The notes under the pieces are model-generated. The model ran no database searches and was not told the DNA's origin. It saw nothing but the letters and a program-made list of their open reading frames with translations. Of a stretch of DNA of 64,000 nucleotides, positions 26,684 through 35,815 are shown piece after piece (the stretch's first letter is position 1; each line of letters opens with the position of its first letter). The stretch is taken from the NCBI RefSeq assembly GCF_001591805.1, contig NZ_BCVP01000007.1:1-64000 (forward strand), read 5' to 3'. Both the position numbers and the translations under genes were made by a program. This DNA comes from Neobacillus novalis NBRC 102450. GTDB lineage: Bacteria > Bacillota > Bacilli > Bacillales > Cytobacillaceae.

Positions 26684-28394
26684 ATTTTACATATTCCGCG
26701 ACCCGATTCCTCCCAGCCCTTTTCGCCCCCACATAAAGAGCTCGATCGGCGTGGCGAATCAATGCAAGTGCATCTTCGGCGTCCTCTGGTGCGGTTGCGA
26801 CTCCAATCGAAGCGGTAATCCTCACCTGCTGCTGTTTTTGATCTAACGACTGCTGAAGGGTAAACGGCCAGTTCGCAACTGACTGCCTAATGTGCTCAGC
26901 CATTTGATAGGCTTCTTCCTTTGAGGTATCGGGTAATAGCACGACGAATTCCTCGCCTCCGTATCGAGCCACAGTCCCGCGGGCGCCTACCAGCTTACTC
27001 ACTCTGTTTGCTAGCTCGATAAGGATTTCATTACCGCTTTGGTGGCCATAGGTGTCGTTTACCTCTTTAAAATGGTCGATATCAAGGATGATTAATGAGA
27101 GCGTCTCGCGTTCGAAGCCAGTCATTTTCTCAAACTCTTCAGTTAACATGTTCTCAAAATAGCGGTAATTATATAATTTTGTTAACGCGCAGCGTTCACT
27201 TTGCCTTTTGGTTTGTTCATAATGCCTGGCGTTTTCCATAGCAACGGCAAAATGGGAGCAGAGGATATCGATTATCATATGCTGAAATTTTTCATAGGCC
27301 CGCTTCTTCTTTGACGCCAGTAATAATACGCCAGTTACTTTTTTACTGCTTACGATTGGGACGCAAAGAATACTTTCGACATCGCTCGGGATATAGCCGC
27401 TGACAAGACCTCGCCACTCCATCTTTGCAGAGAATAGAAAAGCTTTCCGTTTCGCCCAAACCATACCGCTAATACCTTCGTTCTTTTTCAATGGTTTGAC
27501 GTCATTGGCCATTACAGTACCGCTTTCAATCCGGCGAATTAATTTAAGCTCGTCTCCTGAGACTTCAAGGATATAGGCATAATCAACAGGCAGCATTTCA
27601 CTAAGCTTCTGAATAAACAAGTGAATGACATCGTTAACATTCAGGCGTTCGGCTAATTGATGACCAATTTCCGCGGCCTTTTGTAAGTATGCGTTTATCT
27701 TTTGACTTGAATAGTAAAGATTAAACACTATGGACAAACTTACAAATGGAATTCCGACAAACACGATAGCTAGTATTCCCACCTGTTTGTATAAAATGTA
27801 CAGCATAATCCCAATCGGCAACGTGATTAACGTGGTAATCGTTTCGACAAAGAAGTCCTTGCCAAAATAGGACTCTTTCCTTTTATAAATAAAAAAGAGA
27901 TTAAAAGAAATGATGATTTGATTTAATAGATAACTTAACACGGCATAGACAACAGCCAGCATAAGTGCATGCCTATCGTGAGACAAGCTAGAACCCGTTT
28001 CGCCGCCAATTAAGAAATAAATAATCCCGCTGACAAAAGAAACAATAAAGAACATAATTAAATTCAGCGGCAGACGAAATAGTTGACCATTTTTCAGGAT
28101 CCTAAGTCGTACAAGTAAACTAATAACCGCTGCCTGGGCAAAGAGGATTTCGACGAATAAGCCGAATTTTAAAAAGGTCGCAAGTGCCACCCATTGAATG
28201 AGAAAGATAAACATATCATTGATGACAATTGGCATCGACGCAACAGCTAGTGTTAACAGTAAAAACGCCAAAATATCTACCCAATTGCCGGTGAAGTGAG
28301 GGGGATAATGGATATAGGTATACCATAAACCGGCTGGAACCAGCAAAAACCAAACTAGAAAAATTGTTTTTTGCACTTGTGGCTTGACAGGCAT
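26682..28394 (-). CDS. Membrane diguanylate cyclase (GAF-GGDEF)
   Basis: Makes c-di-GMP from two GTP. The 570-aa protein has an N-terminal membrane module of about six or seven helices (1-228), a GAF domain (about 245-390), and a C-terminal GGDEF domain (about 400-569). The active site is GGEEF (479-483), with the metal-binding LDIDHFKEVND motif near 437-447, so it should be active. The RxxD inhibitory I-site five residues before GGEEF is absent (GARG there), implying no product inhibition. The architecture is close to B. subtilis DgcP. It lies between folC and the pilus locus. Confidence 0.9.
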   Translation of the reverse strand: MPVKPQVQKTIFLVWFLLVPAGLWYTYIHYPPHFTGNWVDILAFLLLTLAVASMPIVINDMFIFLIQWVALATFLKFGLFVEILFAQAAVISLLVRLRILKNGQLFRLPLNLIMFFIVSFVSGIIYFLIGGETGSSLSHDRHALMLAVVYAVLSYLLNQIIISFNLFFIYKRKESYFGKDFFVETITTLITLPIGIMLYILYKQVGILAIVFVGIPFVSLSIVFNLYYSSQKINAYLQKAAEIGHQLAERLNVNDVIHLFIQKLSEMLPVDYAYILEVSGDELKLIRRIESGTVMANDVKPLKKNEGISGMVWAKRKAFLFSAKMEWRGLVSGYIPSDVESILCVPIVSSKKVTGVLLLASKKKRAYEKFQHMIIDILCSHFAVAMENARHYEQTKRQSERCALTKLYNYRYFENMLTEEFEKMTGFERETLSLIILDIDHFKEVNDTYGHQSGNEILIELANRVSKLVGARGTVARYGGEEFVVLLPDTSKEEAYQMAEHIRQSVANWPFTLQQSLDQKQQQVRITASIGVATAPEDAEDALALIRHADRALYVGAKRAGRNRVAEYVK

Positions 28395-28502
28395 TTGACT
28401 CTCCCCCTCCTTCTAATCCGTTGTGGCGGCGCTCCGCCCTTTTTCGAAATCATTTATCGTTAATTCAAGATAATCTAATATTATCAAAAAATAGGCGGCT
28501 TG

Positions 28503-29825
28503 TCATAGAGAAATCGTCTTATTTTTCAAATATTTACATAAATGAGGTTTAACCTCCGAAATAAAATAGAGAGAACCGGTAATTACTACCATGTCTTTCG
28601 TATCTATGTTATAAATTTCTTCTAACAAATAGCTCTTCCAGTTGTCGACCGCCAGTTTGTTCGCTGATTGGCTGATTTGCAGCAAATCCTCGGCATTTGC
28701 GGCGCGGGGAAAATCAAAGCTGACAAACGTGATTTGATGAGCAATTTTGTCGAGCTTGGCGATCATTTTGTCGAGCTTTTTGTCCTTTAAGGCCGCAAAC
28801 ACAATCTGGATGTGACGATCCGGGTAACGGGTTGATAGTTCTTGGACTAGGGCTGTAACGCCTTCGTCATTATGGGCCCCATCAATGATGACCAGCGGGT
28901 CTTGCGAGAGAATTTCAAATCGCCCCGGCCAGTAGGCCTTTTTTAACCCATCTCGGATTGCTTGGCTGCTAATCGTGAACAAGCCTTTTTGATCTAAAAA
29001 TTGGGCTGCATTAACCGCGAGTGCCGCATTTTCTGTTTGATGCTGGCCCATCATTCTGATTTCAAGCTCGCTCATGGTTTGTGTTTCCGTTTGTAATGTG
29101 AATGCTTCCCCTTTTTCAAGCGATTCATGAGCACTAATGGAAAACTCCTGATTTAAGCGGAAAATAGGTGCGGTCTTTTGAGCCGCCTGCTCGATAATTA
29201 CGTTTAGTGCACCAGGATGTTTGACGGCGGTAAAAACGGGGGTATTATCCTTAATGATTCCCGCTTTTTCAAAAGCGATTTCCTCGTAGGTGTTACCGAG
29301 GATGTTCGTGTGATCAAGACCAATATTGGTGATAATCGAAGCTAGCGGATGAAGGATATTGGTGGAATCGAACCGCCCGCCTAAACCTACCTCAAAAATA
29401 ACGATGTCGACCTTGCTGTTGTTGGCAAAATAATCGAAGGCCATCGCGGTAATGACTTCGAATTCAGTTGGACCGCCAAGCTCTGTTTCCTCCAATTCAT
29501 CCGCCAATGGACGAATGACATTGGCAAGCTTTAGCAACTCCTCATCTGTAATCGGTTTTCCGTTGACACTTATACGCTCGTTAAACTGCTCGATATATGG
29601 CGAGGTAAAGGTTCCAACTGTATAGCCTGACGCTTCGAGAATCGAACGTAGAAAAGTAACCGTTGAGCCTTTTCCATTTGTTCCGCCGATATGGACGGTT
29701 TTTATCTTTGTTTCTGGATTGCCAAGCCTGGACATCATCCATTCCATTCGTTTTAATCCTGGTTTAATGCCTAGTCGTAAGCGAGCATGAATCCATTCCA
29801 GGGCTTCTTTATAGGTTGAAAACAT
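28503..29825 (-). CDS. folC: Folylpolyglutamate/dihydrofolate synthase FolC
   Basis: Adds glutamates to folates and, in many bacteria, makes dihydrofolate from dihydropteroate. The 440-aa protein has the Mur-ligase P-loop HIGGTNGKGST near 46-56, the FTSPYIEQFNERI loop near 78-90, and the DHTNILGNTYEEIAFEKAGI motif near 171-190. The C-terminal domain has IIDGAHNDEGV. Order valS-folC-comC matches B. subtilis; a 278-nt gap with a tandem repeat separates it from valS. Confidence 0.96.
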   Translation of the reverse strand: MFSTYKEALEWIHARLRLGIKPGLKRMEWMMSRLGNPETKIKTVHIGGTNGKGSTVTFLRSILEASGYTVGTFTSPYIEQFNERISVNGKPITDEELLKLANVIRPLADELEETELGGPTEFEVITAMAFDYFANNSKVDIVIFEVGLGGRFDSTNILHPLASIITNIGLDHTNILGNTYEEIAFEKAGIIKDNTPVFTAVKHPGALNVIIEQAAQKTAPIFRLNQEFSISAHESLEKGEAFTLQTETQTMSELEIRMMGQHQTENAALAVNAAQFLDQKGLFTISSQAIRDGLKKAYWPGRFEILSQDPLVIIDGAHNDEGVTALVQELSTRYPDRHIQIVFAALKDKKLDKMIAKLDKIAHQITFVSFDFPRAANAEDLLQISQSANKLAVDNWKSYLLEEIYNIDTKDMVVITGSLYFISEVKPHLCKYLKNKTISL

Positions 29826-29855
29826 TTAGTACCGCCCCTTCCGTATTATTTATTG

Positions 29856-30000
29856 ATTCGCTGATAAAAGTTGTAAATTCGCTAATAAATTTCAAAATTC
29901 GCTGATAAAATATGCATATTCGCTAATAAACTTCAGAAATTCGCTGATAAAAGTTGTAGATTTCCCGATAAACTACAGAAAACCGCCGAAAAATGACAGT
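29856..30000. repeat. 21-bp tandem repeat, seven decaying units, valS-folC gap
   Basis: Units begin at 29856, 29877, 29897, 29918, 29939, 29960 and 29981. Each starts attcgct(g/a)ataaa or a decayed version. Units alternate between a GCTGATAAAA type and a GCTAATAAA type, and the first and fifth units are nearly identical, so the higher-order period is about 42 bp. The last two units are the most decayed. Confidence 0.85.
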
Positions 30001-30065
30001 CACCTGTGAAAATGAACCGTCCCGACGGAGTTTTGATCGTTTTTTCAAAAGATTTTCATAAAGGC

Positions 30066-30092
30066 GAGACGAATCCATGTTGGATTCGCCTC
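30066..30092 (-). terminator. Terminator-like hairpin after valS
   Basis: Twelve-bp arms 30066-30077 and 30081-30092 with one G-U wobble and a 3-nt loop. The following minus-strand sequence, GCCTTTATG, is only moderately U-rich, so efficiency is uncertain. Confidence 0.55.
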
Positions 30093-30103
30093 AAACTTTC
30101 TGT

Positions 30104-32746
30104 TTATCCTCTTAATTCGTTAATCCGTGCTTCCACAATGCTTCTTTTTTCGGAATAGTCCTTTTCCTTTGCACGTTCTTCAGCAACAACACTCTCCGGT
30201 GCTTTCTTCATGAAGCCTTGATTGCTTAATTTCTTTTGAACCCTGTCTACTTCTTTATTTAATCGTTCGTATTCTTTTTCAAGACGGGCAATTTCTTCAT
30301 CGATGTTGATCAAGCCTTCGAGTGGAAGGAAGATTTCTAAGCCGGTTAAAACGGCGGTCATCGCTTTTTCCGGCGATTGAATGTCTGTCCCCATTTGTAA
30401 TTCTTCCGGGTTACAGAAACGTTCGATATAGCTGCGGTTGTTCTCGACAGCTTTCAGAACCTGTTCATCCTTCGCTTTCACGAGCATTTTGATTTTCTTG
30501 CTCATTGGTGTGTTTACTTCAGCACGAATATTTCGTACAGACCGGATCATCTCCATGAGCAGCTTCATTTCACCGGCTGCTTCGTCATCTGAAAACGCAG
30601 GATTTACTTCCGGCCATTTCGCTTCGGTAATCGACACGCCATCGTGCGGCAGGTTTTGCCAAATTTCCTCAGTGATGAATGGCATGAACGGATGTAATAA
30701 ACGCATCGTATTGTCTAACACGTAAGCAAGAATCGAACGAGTCGTTTTCTTTGCCGCTTCATCTTCACCGTATAACGGCAGCTTCGCCATTTCGATATAC
30801 CAATCACAGAAATCATCCCAGATAAAGTTGTAAAGGGCACGGCCTACTTCGCCGAATTCATAGCGCTCAGAAAGTTTCGTCACATGCTCAATTGTTTCAT
30901 TTAAGCGTGTTAAAATCCACTTATCGGCGACAGACTTTTCACCGCTGAAATCAATTTCCTCGTACGTCATCCCATCCATATTCATTAACGCGAAACGGGA
31001 GGCATTCCAAATTTTATTGGCAAAATTCCAGGTTGCTTCTACCTTTTCGGTGCTAAAACGTAAATCCTGACCTGGTGAGCTTCCTGTTGATAGGAAATAT
31101 CGTAAGGCATCGGCCCCATATTTGTCGATGACATCCATTGGGTCAACACCATTGCCAAGTGATTTACTCATCTTGCGCCCTTGCTCGTCACGAACGAGAC
31201 CATGGATTAGAACATCTTTAAATGGACGTTCGCCTGTAAACTCAATGCTTTGGAAAATCATTCTCGATACCCAGAAGAAAATGATATCGTAGCCAGTAAC
31301 AAGTGCGCCTATTGGGAAGTAGCGTTTAAAATCTGCTGCTTCTTTGTTTGGCCAGCCCATTGTTGAAAAAGGCCAAAGTGCTGAACTGAACCATGTATCT
31401 AACACATCATTGTCCTGCTCCCAATTTTCAATGTCTGCAGGCGGCTCGTGATCAACGTGTACTTCACCTGTTTCTTTGTGGTACCATGCCGGGATGCGAT
31501 GGCCCCACCAAAGCTGTCTCGAAATACACCAATCACGGATATTTTCCATCCAGCGCAAGTAGGTTTTTTCAAAACGATCTGGAACGAAATTTACCTTATT
31601 TTCTTTTGCTTGAAGGGCAATGGCTTCATTGGCAAGCGGCTGCATTTTTACGAACCATTGGGTTGAAAGGTACGGTTCAACAACAGCGCCGCTTCGTTCA
31701 GAGTGGCCAACAGAATGCAAATGGTCTTCAATTTTGAATAGAACGCCTAATTCTTGCAGGTCTTTGACAATTTGCTTACGGCACTCAAAACGGTCTAAGC
31801 CTTGGTATTTACCTGCCTTTTCATTCATCGAGCCGTCTTCGTTCATCACGAGAATGCGCTCAAGGTTATGACGGTTGCCGATTTCAAAATCGTTCGGGTC
31901 ATGGGCTGGCGTGATTTTAACAGCACCTGAACCAAATTCCATATCAACATAATCGTCGCCAACGATTGTGATTTCCCGGCCAACGATTGGCAGAATTACC
32001 GTTTTGCCGATTAAATGCTTGTAACGGTCATCTTCCGGATGAACAGCAACAGCTGAATCACCAAGCATTGTTTCTGGACGGGTTGTCGCGATTTCAATGA
32101 AACCAGAGCCATCTGCCAGCGGATATTTCATATGATAAAAAGCACCTTGAACGTCTTTGTAGATTACTTCGATATCGGATAGAGCTGTTTTTGTCGACGG
32201 ATCCCAGTTAATAATATACTCGCCGCGGTATATCAGACCTTTTTTATAAAGGGTTACAAAAACCTCGCGAACGGCATCAGATAAGCCTTCGTCAAGGGTG
32301 AAACGCTCACGGCTGTAGTCGAGCCCTAAACCCAGCTTTGACCACTGCGCCCGGATGTGGGAAGCATATTCTTCCTTCCACTTCCACGTTTCCTCGACGA
32401 ATTTCTCTCTGCCTAGGTCGTAGCGGCTTTTGCCTTCACTGCGCAGTTTTCCTTCAACCTTTGCCTGGGTAGCGATTCCGGCGTGATCCATTCCCGGGAG
32501 CCAAAGAACGTCATAGCCCTGCATCCGTTTCATCCTTGTGATAATATCCTGCAAGGTTGTATCCCACGCATGACCTAAATGAAGTTTTCCGGTTACATTC
32601 GGCGGCGGGATTACGATGGTGTACGGCTGTTTGCCCTCATCGTCTTTTGCTTCAAAAAACTTACCTTGGAGCCACCAATCATAACGTCCTTTTTCAATCG
32701 ATTGCGGATCGTATTTAGTTGGCATCGTTAGTTCTTTTGTTTCCAT
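30104..32746 (-). CDS. valS: Valyl-tRNA synthetase
   Basis: Class I synthetase charging tRNA-Val, 880 aa. It has the HIGH-type motif [16 protein letters not shown] near 48-63, an editing CP1 domain (about 190-340), the KMSKS motif [11 protein letters not shown] near 524-534, and a C-terminal coiled coil ([19 protein letters not shown]). The start [14 protein letters not shown] matches the family. Expression is controlled by the T-box leader immediately upstream. Confidence 0.98.
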   Translation of the reverse strand: METKELTMPTKYDPQSIEKGRYDWWLQGKFFEAKDDEGKQPYTIVIPPPNVTGKLHLGHAWDTTLQDIITRMKRMQGYDVLWLPGMDHAGIATQAKVEGKLRSEGKSRYDLGREKFVEETWKWKEEYASHIRAQWSKLGLGLDYSRERFTLDEGLSDAVREVFVTLYKKGLIYRGEYIINWDPSTKTALSDIEVIYKDVQGAFYHMKYPLADGSGFIEIATTRPETMLGDSAVAVHPEDDRYKHLIGKTVILPIVGREITIVGDDYVDMEFGSGAVKITPAHDPNDFEIGNRHNLERILVMNEDGSMNEKAGKYQGLDRFECRKQIVKDLQELGVLFKIEDHLHSVGHSERSGAVVEPYLSTQWFVKMQPLANEAIALQAKENKVNFVPDRFEKTYLRWMENIRDWCISRQLWWGHRIPAWYHKETGEVHVDHEPPADIENWEQDNDVLDTWFSSALWPFSTMGWPNKEAADFKRYFPIGALVTGYDIIFFWVSRMIFQSIEFTGERPFKDVLIHGLVRDEQGRKMSKSLGNGVDPMDVIDKYGADALRYFLSTGSSPGQDLRFSTEKVEATWNFANKIWNASRFALMNMDGMTYEEIDFSGEKSVADKWILTRLNETIEHVTKLSERYEFGEVGRALYNFIWDDFCDWYIEMAKLPLYGEDEAAKKTTRSILAYVLDNTMRLLHPFMPFITEEIWQNLPHDGVSITEAKWPEVNPAFSDDEAAGEMKLLMEMIRSVRNIRAEVNTPMSKKIKMLVKAKDEQVLKAVENNRSYIERFCNPEELQMGTDIQSPEKAMTAVLTGLEIFLPLEGLINIDEEIARLEKEYERLNKEVDRVQKKLSNQGFMKKAPESVVAEERAKEKDYSEKRSIVEARINELRG

Positions 32747-32769
32747 TTACTATTCCTCCTTTTTTCTCC

Positions 32770-33045
32770 ATTAAAAAAACCCCACTCGTCATAAAAGGAC
32801 GAATGGAGTTTGCTTCGCGGTACCACCTTTTTTCCAATCAAGAAAGATGATTGGCTCTTAAAAAAGGATAACGGATTTGATCCGTCTTCAACTAATAGGA
32901 TTTGTGACATCCGTTCGCAGAAGAAGCTCATGGGTGACCTTCCGACCGTTCCTCTTAGGAAATCTTTCAGCTATTGATTTCCCTCTCTTGAAGCAGGCTG
33001 ACATCGTACTCTTCCCTGTCTTTGCTTACGCTAATTAAATTATAT
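32770..33045 (-). promoter_or_regulatory. T-box leader (tRNA-Val-sensing attenuator) of valS
   Basis: The minus strand carries the T-box core AAGGTGGTACCGCG (32816-32829), followed by an intrinsic terminator: arms 32779-32790 and 32798-32810, T-run 32773-32779. Upstream Stem I shows GAAGAGTACG near its base and AGAGAGGGAAATC in the distal part. A GTC triplet followed by A at 32936-32938 is a plausible Val specifier; 32944-32946 is an alternative. The leader should read through when tRNA-Val is uncharged. Confidence 0.93.
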
Positions 33046-33049
33046 AGTT

Positions 33050-33078
33050 ATACTACGAAAAATAAGGCTTGACGTCAA
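33050..33078 (-). promoter_or_regulatory. Promoter of the valS T-box transcript
   Basis: Minus strand: TTGACG (33073-33078), 17-nt spacer, TAGTAT (33050-33055), just upstream of Stem I of the T-box. Confidence 0.7.
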
Positions 33079-33191
33079 TCATGATTACCAAATTTCTTTT
33101 AATTTATACGATATGTTATTTTTCAGGGGAATTTATAAATGTTTCGAATATATATAAACAAATGCCAGATTTGAATGGGGAGGTTTTTTAA

Positions 33192-33383
33192 GTGAGGGGA
33201 AATTTCCAAAAATACAAACACCGTCCCTGGTTTAGAACGTTTCGGAGATTTTGCGGACAATTGATTCTGCCTTTTATTATTTTTCAATTCATTCGAACGA
33301 TGTTTTTACCAACCGTCTTTGATGTTTTATTATTGTCATTCTTTATCGTTATCGCCATTACGATCTATTTCGAAATTATTTAA
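33192..33383 (+). CDS. Small hydrophobic membrane protein (63 aa)
   Basis: Short plus-strand gene starting GTG behind an excellent ribosome site (GGGAGG, 8 nt). The product has a basic N-terminus (RGNFQKYKHRPWFRTFRRF) and two hydrophobic segments (about 22-40 and 43-63) that end the protein. It faces away from valS and converges with ysxE; a hairpin at 33382-33425 could terminate both. I do not recognise a function. The ribosome site and clean hydropathy are the reasons to call it real. Confidence 0.7.
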   Translation: MRGNFQKYKHRPWFRTFRRFCGQLILPFIIFQFIRTMFLPTVFDVLLLSFFIVIAITIYFEII

Positions 33384-33429
33384 GGAGCCCATTATGCAGT
33401 TAATCACTCTGCTGCTGGGCTCCTTCTTT
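33382..33429. terminator. Long-loop terminator at the 3' end of the small membrane gene, overlapping the ysxE 3' end
   Basis: Ten-bp arms aaggagccca (33382-33391) and tgggctcctt (33416-33425) are followed on the plus strand by CTTTT. The loop of 24 nt is long, so strength is uncertain. Confidence 0.45.
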
Positions 33430-34443
33430 TGCATACTGCTGCTGAGCTTCGATTTCCGTCATGCGCATAACGACATACTCCGAATTTTTTAAATGCCAAT
33501 AGTGCTGCTGGAGTTTGCGGACAAATTTCAGCTCATTTCTTGGACGTTGTTTTCGAAAGTAGCTTTCTGCGACTTGGATCACTGGAATCGGATAGGCTAA
33601 ATAGCTGTAGAATAATAATTTCTCATCTTCTTTAAATGGAAAGTATTTATAGTAATGATAGACCCAGTCAAGGGCCGTATCACTTCGTTTTAGGCTCGTA
33701 TTTAAGGCGCGTGATAAATACGGGAGGAGATCATGAATAGGTGAACCGTAACGGGCATTTTCGAAATTGATAAAAAAACCGTACCCGCGATCATCAAAGA
33801 GAAAATGCTCAGACGATAATTTCCCGTGGGTAATAACCATGCGGGCCTTTTCAAGTTCTTTCGTTTTCTCATACCAGTCTTCAAATTTAGCCTTCGAATA
33901 GCGCAGTGCCTGGCTTATTTCGGTATAATACATGCAGTATAACAACTCGAATGGCGACATATACGTCTTTTTTTCACATTCATCGATGAAGCCATCGAGG
34001 AATTCCTGATGTTTATCCATTTGCTCTATCGTCTTTTCATAGTGCTCTGTTCGTTCTTCGTTGCTCACCGTGATTTCTTTGGCGGAAAGCGTATGAAGCC
34101 GGGCTAATTCCCGGAATAACTGCTGGTTTTTATGCTCGCGGTCTTCCTTATAATCATTCGACATCCATGGCATCAGATAATAGAGATTATTCTCGTGTAA
34201 GACTGCATACCTGCCGTCCATTGTCGGATAAATTGGGACAATCCGATTAAAGCCCTTCTGGTAAAGCAGATGAACGTGGCGAATGAAATCCGTACCAATT
34301 GTCGGCGCGATTTTTTTCAGGGCAAACGTTCCTTTATTGGAATAGATCTTTTGGACACCACCGTAATCTTCGACAAAATAGGGCTCAACAAGATAATCTT
34401 TTAAAATAGGATGAATTGCTTCTAGTCGATTCATTTCACTCAT
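33400..34443 (-). CDS. ysxE: Spore coat-associated protein YsxE (CotS/aminoglycoside-kinase-like fold)
   Basis: A 347-aa member of the CotS family with an APH-like kinase fold; B. subtilis YsxE is made in the mother cell under sigma-E with spoVID and is a coat protein. Seen here are a nucleotide-loop-like N-terminus (VQKIYSNKGTFALKKI) and the segment VITHGKLSSEHFLFDDRGYGFFINFENAR near 208-236, equivalent to the HGDLHxxN catalytic loop but lacking the canonical catalytic Asp, so it is probably a pseudokinase. It follows spoVID with a hairpin between them. Confidence 0.88.
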   Translation of the reverse strand: MSEMNRLEAIHPILKDYLVEPYFVEDYGGVQKIYSNKGTFALKKIAPTIGTDFIRHVHLLYQKGFNRIVPIYPTMDGRYAVLHENNLYYLMPWMSNDYKEDREHKNQQLFRELARLHTLSAKEITVSNEERTEHYEKTIEQMDKHQEFLDGFIDECEKKTYMSPFELLYCMYYTEISQALRYSKAKFEDWYEKTKELEKARMVITHGKLSSEHFLFDDRGYGFFINFENARYGSPIHDLLPYLSRALNTSLKRSDTALDWVYHYYKYFPFKEDEKLLFYSYLAYPIPVIQVAESYFRKQRPRNELKFVRKLQQHYWHLKNSEYVVMRMTEIEAQQQYAKEGAQQQSD

Positions 34444-34482
34444 CAGATTTCTACTCTCCTTAAACAGGCCAGAAGTGTGATT

Positions 34483-34526
34483 AAAAAGGAAGGTGAGCAG
34501 GTCAAAGAAACCCGCTCATCTTCTTT
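34483..34526 (-). terminator. Terminator hairpin between spoVID and ysxE
   Basis: Arms 34488-34502 and 34510-34525 pair over about 15 bp with wobbles; the minus strand continues into TTTTTAA (34481-34487). It should reduce read-through from spoVID into ysxE. Confidence 0.7.
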
Positions 34527-34535
34527 TCTAAAAAG

Positions 34536-35606
34536 TTATTTTTTTGCAAGCGTCGCTGGAATGTATAAAACCTGACCCTCAAAAACATCCTGATTGAGTT
34601 CCAGATTATTAACCCTGAGGAGATTTGGAACCGTTACATCATAACGGTCGGCCAGTCCATCAAGGGTATCACCCTTTTGAACGATACATACCTTTACTTT
34701 CACTTGGCCTGAGCTTTCATCCTTGCGAGCAAAAAACTCTGTCAACGACATGCTCTTCTTTTTAGTCAGCTTCTTCTTTACCTTTTTAATGATGTCATCA
34801 GATGAGGATGAGCTTTCTTCCACAATTGTAACGTCATCTTCGAAGTGCGTATTTGGGATGGACTCTTGTTCAAAGGTTACTTCCTGGTCATGATGGCTGC
34901 TTTCACTTCTCGCCTCCTGAAGGTTCCATAATGGCTCGAAGTCTTCTTCCTCATTCACTTCCTGAGGCTGATAGTTGAAGGTTGGGAACTTAGGTAAAAC
35001 CTCCACACTCTCTTCTTCCTGTTGCTTTCTCGCCTCGACCTCAAATAAGAAGTTTTCTTCATAGGCGCTTTGAACTGTTTCTTGTTCAACAAAGACTTCT
35101 TCCTCAGCCGCAAGCGTTTCGGTGCGGTGAAGAACCTCGTATTCCGGCTCCTCTTCTTCTTGTTGCTGCTGTTGTTCAGTTCCGTAAAGGCCGCTGATTG
35201 TCAGCTCTGCTGAAAGCTTCAAACAGCTGCGCTCCGGCAGGGAATAATCAAAGGATTCAACGAGGACATCGATATCGTAAATACTTTGAATCCGATTATT
35301 CGGAATCGTAATGTCGACTGGGAAACGGTGGGAAAATTCACAGCTTCCTTCCTCTCGTTCTGCCACCCTTTCAACAAACTTTTGCGAGGCAAAGCCTTCA
35401 TCCTCGCTTTCATCGCTAGCTTCGTAACTTTTATATTCGCCGGTGAGTTCCAGCGAACCACGTATGGTTACGTACTGATCGTTTTCTTGGATGGTGATGT
35501 CCGGGTCTAGGGAAATCGAAACAAGTTCTTCGACTTCCTGTCCTTTTCTAAACCACAACGACTCCTCCAAAGAAAATCGCAGGCACGATTGATTCTCCTG
35601 GGACAA
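34536..35606 (-). CDS. spoVID: Stage VI sporulation protein D (spore coat encasement), LysM domain
   Basis: SpoVID is needed for coat proteins to encircle the forespore. The protein has an N-terminal beta domain (FSLEESLWFRKGQEVEELVSISLDPDI...), a long Glu-rich central region, and a C-terminal LysM (about 308-352, VQKGDTLDGLADRYDV). I set the start at TTG 35604-35606: it follows AAAGGAGGAG at 35612-35621 with 5-nt spacing and gives MSQENQSCLRFSLEESLWF, like the B. subtilis N-terminus. A GTG further upstream (35633) would place that ribosome site inside the gene. Confidence 0.93.
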   Translation of the reverse strand: MSQENQSCLRFSLEESLWFRKGQEVEELVSISLDPDITIQENDQYVTIRGSLELTGEYKSYEASDESEDEGFASQKFVERVAEREEGSCEFSHRFPVDITIPNNRIQSIYDIDVLVESFDYSLPERSCLKLSAELTISGLYGTEQQQQQEEEEPEYEVLHRTETLAAEEEVFVEQETVQSAYEENFLFEVEARKQQEEESVEVLPKFPTFNYQPQEVNEEEDFEPLWNLQEARSESSHHDQEVTFEQESIPNTHFEDDVTIVEESSSSSDDIIKKVKKKLTKKKSMSLTEFFARKDESSGQVKVKVCIVQKGDTLDGLADRYDVTVPNLLRVNNLELNQDVFEGQVLYIPATLAKK

Positions 35607-35655
35607 AGCGACTCCTCCTTTCGTTTCCTTCACGCAAAATCACTATGTCACTTAC

Positions 35656-35685
35656 ACTCTATGTGGAACTATTTTTATTTATGAT
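35656..35685 (-). promoter_or_regulatory. Putative sigma-E promoter of spoVID
   Basis: Minus strand: ATCATAAA (35678-35685), 14-nt spacer, CATAGAGT (35656-35663), about 50 nt before the TTG start. Both elements resemble the sigma-E consensus, and spoVID is sigma-E-dependent in B. subtilis. Confidence 0.5.
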
Positions 35686-35769
35686 AAAAAAGTGTATGGG
35701 GATGGGTGATTCTTCTGATTCGGGGTGGATTCCGCCAAACTGCTTTTCACCCCCGCAAACTAGGTAAAT

Positions 35770-35795
35770 TTAAAAGCCAGTCCGCGGACTGGCTT
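35770..35795 (-). terminator. Terminator after the serine-hydrolase lipoprotein gene
   Basis: Perfect 10-bp arms aagccagtcc (35774-35783) and ggactggctt (35786-35795) with a very short loop; the minus strand continues TTTTAAATTT. Confidence 0.75.
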
Positions 35796-35815
35796 AGGTC
35801 AAATTGTATTTTGAT

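Larger units (their letters stand above)
8947..28394. other. Accessory type IV pilus locus inserted at the comC position
   Basis: In B. subtilis, comC lies directly between folC and spoIIB. Here about 19 kb sits between the same neighbours. It holds ten minus-strand genes ending pilM-pilN-pilO, three plus-strand minor pilin-like genes, an ankyrin protein, a 1,146-aa secreted protein and a diguanylate cyclase. The stretch from about 19,000 to 26,500 reads clearly richer in A+T than the housekeeping flanks. I see no integrase, transposase or terminal repeats, so the mode of acquisition is unknown. Confidence 0.8.

Noticed and set aside
32728-32931. 67-codon minus-strand frame upstream of valS
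   Set aside because: It lies inside the T-box leader, whose RNA signature explains the conservation better.
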